Source: Chloroflexota bacterium
Lineage (GTDB): Bacteria; Chloroflexota; Dehalococcoidia; SZUA-161
Direction of reading: 5' to 3'
Assembly: GCA_016865955.1 (NCBI GenBank)
Contig: VGNW01000025.1
Coordinates: 1-17,670, forward strand
DNA: 17,670 bases
The notes under the pieces were generated by a model that was not told the origin of the DNA, ran no database searches, and was given only the letters and a program-made list of their open reading frames with translations. Every line of letters begins with the position of its first letter. Position 1 is the first letter of the stretch. This document shows, one piece after another, positions 12,209 through 17,670 of the stretch. Made by a program: the position numbers and the translations under genes.

Positions 12209-13780
12209 CTAGGTTGCTTTATCTCTTATCATCACCAGGCCGAAGATGGTAGTGGAAATCAAAGTCCCGCCATTGGGGTGCAGCCACATGCTGCCCTGCC
12301 AGTTGTTATATCCTATGCCTGTTCCGACAAGCTTCTTGTACACTGTCTCGCCGGTCCTGAAATCAATGGCGGTGAGATACCACTTCGATATGCAACAGCC
12401 CACTACCCGGTCATAGATATATACCAGCCCGTTGCCCAGAGATAACCTGAAGCCGCCGACGCTTTTCTCTTTGGTCGACCATATCTCCTTGCAGGTATAG
12501 CTGCCGTCTTTGTTTCTGATGGCATCCACTCGGGTCAGCCCCGGTTCGACGCAACGGGAGAAGGGGAAGGTATGGGGCCCCCAGTTATTCTCCACGATGG
12601 CTGAGAACACGCCGGTGCCTTTACCGCTGGCATCTGCGTGCTCAAATCCGATGGCTGTCAGGTCTGTGGCGCTCTTGCCTTCGGCAAATAGCGGCACGCT
12701 GCCCACGATAGCACCATCGGAACGCTTGATAAACAGCAGATTTATCCGCGGCTCCCCGTTGTCGGCAATGATAATCATGCCGTCCTTAGGCGTTCCCGCC
12801 AGGGTTACCGAAGTACCCGAGCCGACGCTGATGAGACCAGCCTTTCGCTCGGTAGCTTTGGAGTAGCCCGTGCGCCAATCTATGACAGGCTTGCCGATGT
12901 TATCGTGGCTGAAACGGTACATAGCCTGGTCGGAGATAATGAAGATGCCTTCCTCTCCGACAGCGAAGGCGTTCTCCACTAGCTCGCCCTTCAGCCGCAT
13001 ACTCTGCACTGTACCGGTGTCCATATGTAGTGTGCCTATCACCCCCTGCACGCTGGCAAACCAGTAATATTTGCTGTTCCAATCGGGGAAAATGAACGCG
13101 GGGCTATCGTCTGTTTTAGGCACCATATACTTGGAGAGGTCGTATTCGTGCACCAGCTCGAACTTCTTGCTCTTGACCATATCCGGAGCTTGCACGACCT
13201 GAACGGTATTTTTGGTCGTGGGAACGACGGCGCGGTCGAGGTGGTCAAGATAAAAATACATACCTGCGCCGAGATACTCCCAGGGTCTGACGCCCCTGAA
13301 GAAAAAGCTCCAGTGCCTGGGGGGCAGGTCGTATAGTGCCAGTATCTCCAGAGTATCGGGGTTCATTAGCTCCAGCCTCAATTTCATGCCGTTGCCGTAG
13401 ACCCCGACCAGACGCCTCCTGCTGTCGAAGGTAACAGTGCCGTAGCCACCGAAGCCCTCAGTCCTCGAAACAATCTCCGAGTTCACGCCCATCGGGCCGG
13501 GTGCTTCGTAGGTGTCACTGACGTAAGCATCGCAGTGCATGTTATTGCCGGGATTGGGCGCCATAAAGGGGTGCTGTGGGACTTTGACATGAGGTATCGG
13601 TTTGGAGAATTCCCTGGGGTGGAATCGAACTAGCTTGTCGCGCTGCGGCACCGTAAAGTGAAGCGGGCAGTTGGGGATGGGCTTTATCTTGCCGGGGCGC
13701 AGCTTGGTTATTATGAAGATACAAGCGGCACTTAACACCAGAGAAGCCAGGGCTGCATAGGACAGGACTTTTTTCTTCAT
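12209..13780 (-). CDS. Membrane-anchored beta-propeller-like protein of unknown function
   Basis: A 523-residue protein. One hydrophobic helix near the N-terminus (about residues 5-26, after MKKK) is followed by a large hydrophilic domain, so it should be anchored with the bulk outside the cytoplasm. A C20 lies inside this helix, but the LSAAC context is not a good lipobox. The rest is a series of four-stranded-sheet-like repeats (GYGTVTFDSRRRLVGVYGN, EILALYDLP, MYFYLDHLDRAVVP, GEEGIFIISDQAMYRF, DGMIIIADNGEPRINLLF, NGLVYIYDR), typical of a beta propeller related to quinoprotein-like or sugar-binding sheets. I do not recognise catalytic residues. It is the last gene of the sulfation operon, 15 nt after the 98-residue gene, with GGGGGAGG before the ATG. 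Aryl-sulfate sulfotransferases are also propellers, but their active-site histidines cannot be confirmed here. Confidence 0.8.
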   Translation of the reverse strand: MKKKVLSYAALASLVLSAACIFIITKLRPGKIKPIPNCPLHFTVPQRDKLVRFHPREFSKPIPHVKVPQHPFMAPNPGNNMHCDAYVSDTYEAPGPMGVNSEIVSRTEGFGGYGTVTFDSRRRLVGVYGNGMKLRLELMNPDTLEILALYDLPPRHWSFFFRGVRPWEYLGAGMYFYLDHLDRAVVPTTKNTVQVVQAPDMVKSKKFELVHEYDLSKYMVPKTDDSPAFIFPDWNSKYYWFASVQGVIGTLHMDTGTVQSMRLKGELVENAFAVGEEGIFIISDQAMYRFSHDNIGKPVIDWRTGYSKATERKAGLISVGSGTSVTLAGTPKDGMIIIADNGEPRINLLFIKRSDGAIVGSVPLFAEGKSATDLTAIGFEHADASGKGTGVFSAIVENNWGPHTFPFSRCVEPGLTRVDAIRNKDGSYTCKEIWSTKEKSVGGFRLSLGNGLVYIYDRVVGCCISKWYLTAIDFRTGETVYKKLVGTGIGYNNWQGSMWLHPNGGTLISTTIFGLVMIRDKAT

Positions 13781-13795
13781 TGATGCCTCCCCCTC

Positions 13796-14092
13796 TTAAA
13801 TAGATGCCAGAAACGAATCCATAACATCCAAGGTCTTCTTTGCCACAACCATGTCGAATATCTTATCCTTTACCTCCCGGGGCAGCAACTCTATAGACTT
13901 TGTGGTTGCCGAGTCGAACTTAGCCATGGGGTACTTTTTCAGTATGGCGTCCCTCTGCTTGTCGTTTGTGGGCACAGCCAGCTTCTTCAAGCCGGCGAAC
14001 GCCTCCTCTGCCATGTCAGCAAGCCCGGCTCGTTGCAGTTTGCTCAGCCGCTCTTCGTTAATCCAGATGTTTATCGGATAAATCTCTGCCAT
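13796..14092 (-). CDS. 98-residue protein of unknown function in the sat operon
   Basis: A small, probably all-helical acidic-basic protein with no cysteine, no signal peptide and no membrane helix (MAEIYPINIWINEERLSKL...). I do not recognise the family. It starts one base after the sat stop, with its ribosome site GGAGGT inside the last codons of sat, so translation is coupled to ATP sulfurylase. The coding density and the ribosome site support a real gene. It may be a chaperone or subunit tied to ATP sulfurylase or to the propeller protein that follows, but that is only inference from position. Confidence 0.75.
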   Translation of the reverse strand: MAEIYPINIWINEERLSKLQRAGLADMAEEAFAGLKKLAVPTNDKQRDAILKKYPMAKFDSATTKSIELLPREVKDKIFDMVVAKKTLDVMDSFLASI

Positions 14093-14093
14093 G

Positions 14094-15341
14094 TTATACC
14101 TCCATCGCCGGAACAGTGATAACGGGATTTCTCTTAGCCAGGTATTCGCTGGTTACGAAGGGAGAGCCGAAGCCGTACTTCTCGCCCGATTCCATGACCA
14201 GGTCGAAGACCTCGGGACGGAAAATCAGCCGCGGTGGCTTGACGCCATCCTGGATGATGCTTCTGATGAGCGTGCCGCTGAACGCCTGGCTCTCTTTGTC
14301 GTGCCCGCAGAGCCCGGAGTAGGTTACTTCGCCGCAGACGGGGCAGTACCACCACTCCAGCGTGAGCACCGAGCCTATGCCAAGGTCGGGCACCTGCGAA
14401 AATATCTCGTGGGCGGCGTAGGGTGAGTAATATGTCCCCACTCCGGCGTGGTCTCTGCCGAACATGTGATGGGTGCAGCCGAGGTTCTTCCTCACGATGG
14501 CATGGAAGATAGCCTCCTTGGGACCGGCGTAGCGCATATCCCACAGCAGAATTGAGGTGAGATGGGTGCCTTTTCTGAAGTAGCCGGTCTGCCCCAGGGC
14601 GTCATGAGTTAATACGATTGCCTCGTCGATATAATCGCCAGCCCTCTTCTCTCCCACCACGCAACTGACCAGCACCGCATCGGCGCTGGATGCGAACCAG
14701 GCGCCCTTCATCAGCCACTCATGTCCGGTGTGGGGGACGTTCCGGGTCTGGTGAGCGACCATTTTCTTCCAGCCCAGTTCCGCCGCCTTCTGCCGCAGCA
14801 CCTTGGGGGGATACCAGTATTTGTCGAAGGGCGGATTTATCTTGGGCGGGTTTATCAGCGTTATCTTGCCGCCAAGGAACCTGTCCTTGCAGGCATAGGT
14901 TATCTTAACGCCGGGGTGCTTCTCCTCTGTGGTACCGTAGACCTTCTGCGCCATCAGAGTCTTGTCATAGGAGAAAATCTCCTCGAGTTCCATTGTGGCG
15001 AAAGGCTGGTTCTGGTATGTGAGAAGCAGGGTATCGCCTTCTTTCAATCCCTTAGCTTTAATCTCGCTCTCGGAGATATCGAAGGTTATAGGGATGCTCC
15101 AGATGTAGCCGCTGGTGAGGCGCATATCCTTGCATACCGAGTCCACTTCCTTGTGACCCATGAAGCCTTCGACCGGCGAGAAGAAGCCGTAGGCGATGCT
15201 CATAATCTCGGTTGCCCTGGAACCGTCGATGGGCAGCTTGATTTTCGCCTTCTTTGCCTTCTCCCGACCCTTTGCCGGCTCCAGCACCCTGTCCACAAGC
15301 TTGCCTCCGTGCGGCGACAGGGCATTGTTTACTTCCGTCAT
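14094..15341 (-). CDS. sat: Sulfate adenylyltransferase (ATP sulfurylase)
   Basis: A 415-residue homo-oligomeric-type ATP sulfurylase that makes APS and pyrophosphate from ATP and sulfate. Visible are the active-site HQTRNVPHTGHE (197-208, with the QxRN and HxxH nucleotide/sulfate contacts), VVGEKRAGDYIDE (228-240), MRYAGPKEAI (269-278) and FGRDHAGVG (294-302). A likely zinc site C333-x2-C336-x8-C345-x-H347 is found in the enzymes of archaea and many sulfate reducers or thermophiles. No kinase domain is fused, because cysC is a separate gene upstream. The start has AAGGAGGT 3 nt before ATG. No aprAB or dsr genes are nearby and cysC and a sulfotransferase are, so it probably works in PAPS synthesis here. 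Confidence 0.96.
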   Translation of the reverse strand: MTEVNNALSPHGGKLVDRVLEPAKGREKAKKAKIKLPIDGSRATEIMSIAYGFFSPVEGFMGHKEVDSVCKDMRLTSGYIWSIPITFDISESEIKAKGLKEGDTLLLTYQNQPFATMELEEIFSYDKTLMAQKVYGTTEEKHPGVKITYACKDRFLGGKITLINPPKINPPFDKYWYPPKVLRQKAAELGWKKMVAHQTRNVPHTGHEWLMKGAWFASSADAVLVSCVVGEKRAGDYIDEAIVLTHDALGQTGYFRKGTHLTSILLWDMRYAGPKEAIFHAIVRKNLGCTHHMFGRDHAGVGTYYSPYAAHEIFSQVPDLGIGSVLTLEWWYCPVCGEVTYSGLCGHDKESQAFSGTLIRSIIQDGVKPPRLIFRPEVFDLVMESGEKYGFGSPFVTSEYLAKRNPVITVPAMEV

Positions 15342-15439
15342 GTGACCTCCTTATTCAGTCCTCAATTCACTATGAAGATTGGTTATAATCCTTTTCAACT
15401 CCCTGAATTCCCCTTCTTCCCAGGAAGGATTGGGGGAAA

Positions 15440-15467
15440 GGGCGAAAGCAATTCGCCCCTACGGTTG
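15440..15467. repeat. Palindrome with CCCCTACGGTTG flank (second copy of repeat family)
   Basis: GGGCGAA-AGCAA-TTCGCCC (15440-15458, 7-bp stem) is followed by CCTACGGTTG. The flank is the same 12 bases as at 4622-4633 while the palindrome differs. It lies in the 149-bp gap between cysC and sat, the only wide gap inside the operon, which holds no gene. Confidence 0.75.
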
Positions 15468-15490
15468 GGAGACACCCCGTTTACTAAATA

Positions 15491-16123
15491 TCATGGCTTC
15501 TTATGTTTCGGGGCAGGCGTAATGATATTGTGTTTTTCCAGACAGAGGACGATCTGGTTGGCGCATTCCTCCAGATTGTATTTATCGGTCTCCACGATTA
15601 TCTCCGCAGCTTTAGGCTCTTCGTAAGGGGCGCTCACGCCGGTGAACTCTTTGAGCTCGCCCTTGCGGGCTTTGCCCCATAGCCCTTTGGGGTCGCGCTT
15701 CTCGCATTCCTCAACCGAGCATTTGCAGAAGATCTCAAAGAACCTTCCTTGTTCGTTCAAAGACCTCGCCTGGTCGCGGTCCGCCTGATATGGTGAGATG
15801 AAGGCGGTGAGCACGAGAACGCCGGCATCGGCAAACAGCTTGGCAACCTCTCCGAGGCGGCGGATGTTCTCCTTTCTATCTTCGGGGGAGAATCCCAGGT
15901 TCTTGTTGAGCCCGTGCCGGATGTTATCGCCGTCCAGCACATAGGTATTGCAGCTCCTGTCGAAAAGGATTCGTTCCACCTCGTGTGCCAGGGTGGACTT
16001 GCCCGAGCTGGGCAGGCCGGTGAACCAGAGCACTGCGCCTTTGTATTTATTCCTCTGCTCTCGTTCCGCCCGTGTGACCAGCGGCTTATGCCAGGTGATG
16101 TTGGTGGCTTTCTGTTCTGTCAT
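15491..16123 (-). CDS. cysC: Adenylylsulfate (APS) kinase
   Basis: A 210-residue cytoplasmic kinase that phosphorylates APS to PAPS. Walker A is GLPSSGKST (36-44), DGDNIRHGLNKNLGFS (64-79) is the APS-binding DGDN element, and FISPYQADRD (108-117) carries the family serine, S110. KGLWGKARKGELKEFTGVSAPYEEP (about 142-166) is the usual lid and substrate segment. Length is normal, with a short N-terminal leader (MTEQKATNITWHKPLVTRAER). AAAGGAGG lies 4 nt before the ATG, within the 14-nt gap after the permease gene. Lying between permease and sat and upstream of a sulfotransferase-bearing operon head, its product is probably used for sulfation. Confidence 0.96.
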   Translation of the reverse strand: MTEQKATNITWHKPLVTRAEREQRNKYKGAVLWFTGLPSSGKSTLAHEVERILFDRSCNTYVLDGDNIRHGLNKNLGFSPEDRKENIRRLGEVAKLFADAGVLVLTAFISPYQADRDQARSLNEQGRFFEIFCKCSVEECEKRDPKGLWGKARKGELKEFTGVSAPYEEPKAAEIIVETDKYNLEECANQIVLCLEKHNIITPAPKHKKP

Positions 16124-16137
16124 CTCGCCTCCTTTAT

Positions 16138-16971
16138 TTACATAATGTATGTTTTCACCAGAGTGTATGTGCCCAGTATCAGAGTCGCTACGCCGATGAC
16201 TAACTTCAGCTTTTGGGAGCTTATCCTTCTCACAGTGAGTGCAGCGGGCAGTGCTGCGATGACTGAACCTATGCTCACGGCTGCTGCTATCTCCCAGGAG
16301 AAGTATCCATCGGCTACCAGATAGCCAATTAAGCCTACTGCGCAGACCAGAACCTCGGCGACCGTAGTGCTGCCTACCGAGTTCCGTGCCTCTCTGCCGC
16401 TGATTAGCTGACCGCCTGTCACCAGCGGGCCGTAGCCGCCGCCGCTTATACCTTTATTGAAGGAGGCTACGAGACCGACGCCGACAAGGCTGCGCCAGGA
16501 GAAGGGGGCTATGCGGCTTCTGCGTATCAGGATCAATATGCCTACCGCCAGAACTATGGCTCCGATGTAGGTTTGAAGCGCTGTCTCGGAGATATTTATG
16601 GCGGTACAGACGCCAACCAGTGCTCCTATAATGCCGCAGACGGCGAGAATGAAGATGACCTTGGAATCGGTTGATTTGGGCAGATAGATGAGGCGACGCA
16701 TTCTACCCTGTATGAACTGTTTTATTAATTGCTCGTCCCGCTTGAAATCCAGGCTTATATTCCCCAGCCGGTGATGCGCCAGACCGGCGGCTATGCCCCC
16801 GACAAGCTGACCGAGCAGCACGGCGGGGACTACTTCCAGAGGCGCGAAGCCGATGATTATTAGAATCGGGGTCAGTGTAGTCCCGTAGCCCATGCCGATG
16901 GAGGCATCGGCATACTGACAGAAAAGGGCTGCCGCGCAAATGGCTGCGAATAAAGCTGGCGCTATCTCCAT
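16138..16971 (-). CDS. TauE/SafE-family anion permease
   Basis: A 277-residue integral membrane protein with about seven or eight hydrophobic segments in two halves. Each half carries the TauE/SafE glycine-rich turn: SIGMGYGTTLTPILI (about 24-38) and NKGISGGGYGPLVTGGQL (about 172-189). Members export or import sulfite, sulfonates or related anions, and some serve sulfate uptake beside cysteine genes. A cytoplasmic loop between the halves is longer and basic (KRDEQLIKQFIQGRMRR). It sits between the sulfotransferase and cysC, 24 nt and 14 nt away, so it most likely feeds sulfate to this pathway or exports a sulfur anion; direction cannot be read from sequence. The ribosome site before its ATG is weak. 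Confidence 0.9.
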   Translation of the reverse strand: MEIAPALFAAICAAALFCQYADASIGMGYGTTLTPILIIIGFAPLEVVPAVLLGQLVGGIAAGLAHHRLGNISLDFKRDEQLIKQFIQGRMRRLIYLPKSTDSKVIFILAVCGIIGALVGVCTAINISETALQTYIGAIVLAVGILILIRRSRIAPFSWRSLVGVGLVASFNKGISGGGYGPLVTGGQLISGREARNSVGSTTVAEVLVCAVGLIGYLVADGYFSWEIAAAVSIGSVIAALPAALTVRRISSQKLKLVIGVATLILGTYTLVKTYIM

Positions 16972-16995
16972 AATCCGACTACAAATAAAGGAATC

Positions 16996-17670
16996 TCACT
17001 TACCGCCGCTTGGCTCAAGTCGCTTGTAGCCGAGCTTCTCAACGGCAAAGCTCCAGTTCTTGTTCACGTTCTGTATCAGGCTGTCCTCCAGCTTTTTATA
17101 TACATTCTTCTGATAGCCCTTAATGGAATCCAGGTAAGCCTTGAATGCAGGCTCGGCATCGGCGAACCCGGACAGACCTAAAGTCTCATATATATTTCGC
17201 AGTTGCACCAGCGGCTCCCTGTCCAGCTCCTCGTATTTAATCTCTACCAGATTGCCCTTGGGGATAAGCGATTTGTCGGCAAAGAATTTCTGCATGAGCC
17301 GGGTATAGAACTGCAGAACCCAGGTTTCGAGCTCTTTTAAGTCGATTTCCTGCACTTGAGCCCGCGCCAGTACGGTCTTGTAAAGATGCTGGGTAGAGCG
17401 AAACACATCGTAGGGGTTGCGGTAGGTGTGGATGAACTTGGCCTCAGGGAAGAGTTCGAGCAACGCTTTGATGCGTGCGCTGTCCGAGCAATTTTTGATC
17501 ACCAGACGCTTGCCTCCGGCTTTGAAGGTAGCCTTGCGGAGCATTGTCATGTAATACTCTTTCCATTCCGTGCGTATTGACTCGGGCAGAGCATCGAAAT
17601 TGGTTACGTACCTGTCGAAGTAGTATGAAGCGCGTCTGGGGAATGTGTACATATGGAGATAGGAGTAGGG
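16996..17670 (-). CDS. PAPS-dependent sulfotransferase (N-terminus cut by window edge)
   Basis: The C-terminal 224 residues of a sulfotransferase. The core LVIKNCSDSARIKALLELFPEAKFIHTYRNPYDVFRSTQHLY matches the family. The 3'-phosphate-binding segment is FIHTYRNPYDVFRS, with R78 and S86 counted from the internal ATG at 17652. The reading frame is open to the edge (PYSYLHM before YTFPRR), so that ATG is not the start. The 5'-phosphosulfate loop and the catalytic base expected in the N-terminal part lie outside the window. The usual C-terminal helix and basic tail (SFAVEKLGYKRL) are present. It precedes permease, cysC and sat in the same direction, which supports PAPS as donor. The acceptor (lipid, sugar or peptide) is unknown. 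Confidence 0.9.
   Translation of the reverse strand, partial: PYSYLHMYTFPRRASYYFDRYVTNFDALPESIRTEWKEYYMTMLRKATFKAGGKRLVIKNCSDSARIKALLELFPEAKFIHTYRNPYDVFRSTQHLYKTVLARAQVQEIDLKELETWVLQFYTRLMQKFFADKSLIPKGNLVEIKYEELDREPLVQLRNIYETLGLSGFADAEPAFKAYLDSIKGYQKNVYKKLEDSLIQNVNKNWSFAVEKLGYKRLEPSGGK

Noticed and set aside
13721..13735. Lipobox-like LSAAC in the propeller protein
   Set aside because: The -3 residue is serine rather than leucine or valine, and the hydrophobic helix continues past the cysteine, so a transmembrane anchor fits better than a lipoprotein signal.
14721..15626. 301-codon plus-strand frame opposite sat and cysC
   Set aside because: It spans two well-supported genes and their intergenic repeat on the other strand; no family pattern is seen.

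Overview
The window looks like a chromosomal stretch from an anaerobic or facultatively anaerobic bacterium of moderately high G+C. A tungsten/molybdenum-type aldehyde:ferredoxin oxidoreductase, a zinc-motif ATP sulfurylase of the kind found in archaea and sulfate reducers, and many small GC-rich intergenic hairpins would fit a Dehalococcoidia-like Chloroflexota. That placement is an inference from gene content; there is no rRNA or other marker gene here.

Region 1 (1-4594, minus strand) holds a CrtI/PYROXD2-like FAD oxidoreductase cut by the left edge, an aldehyde:ferredoxin oxidoreductase with all four cluster cysteines, a second FAD oxidoreductase, and a small LuxR-type regulator. Region 2 (4680-8839, plus strand) is transcribed divergently: an FGGY carbohydrate kinase, a RuBisCO-like protein (RLP) overlapping it by 4 nt, and a saccharopine-dehydrogenase-like oxidoreductase. 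The two halves meet at 4566-4680, where a promoter for the regulator and a promoter for the kinase face away from each other across a perfect 20-bp palindrome. A 19-bp direct repeat with 22-bp period lies in front of the oxidoreductase operon. I read regions 1 and 2 as one locally regulated catabolic locus centred on a RuBisCO-like protein. Its gene set matches none of the RLP pathways I know, so it is the best candidate for an undescribed system.

Region 3 (about 8840-10130, minus strand) is visibly richer in A+T. It carries three small overlapping or closely spaced genes: a DUF6941-like protein, a HicB-like protein and a small basic protein. They look like an acquired module, possibly of toxin-antitoxin type. 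Region 4 (10134-12082, minus) has an HAD hydrolase and an extended-SDR nucleoside-sugar epimerase-like protein, separated by repeat-rich DNA.

Region 5 (12209-17670, minus) is a tight sulfation operon, in transcription order: a sulfotransferase cut by the right edge, a TauE/SafE-type anion permease, APS kinase (cysC), ATP sulfurylase (sat), a 98-residue protein of unknown function, and a membrane-anchored beta-propeller-like protein. Permease, sat, cysC and sulfotransferase together would move a sulfur oxyanion, make PAPS and transfer sulfate to an unknown acceptor. No APS reductase or sulfite reductase gene is present, so the operon looks built for sulfation rather than sulfate respiration. 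No gene-free stretch exceeds 300 bases.
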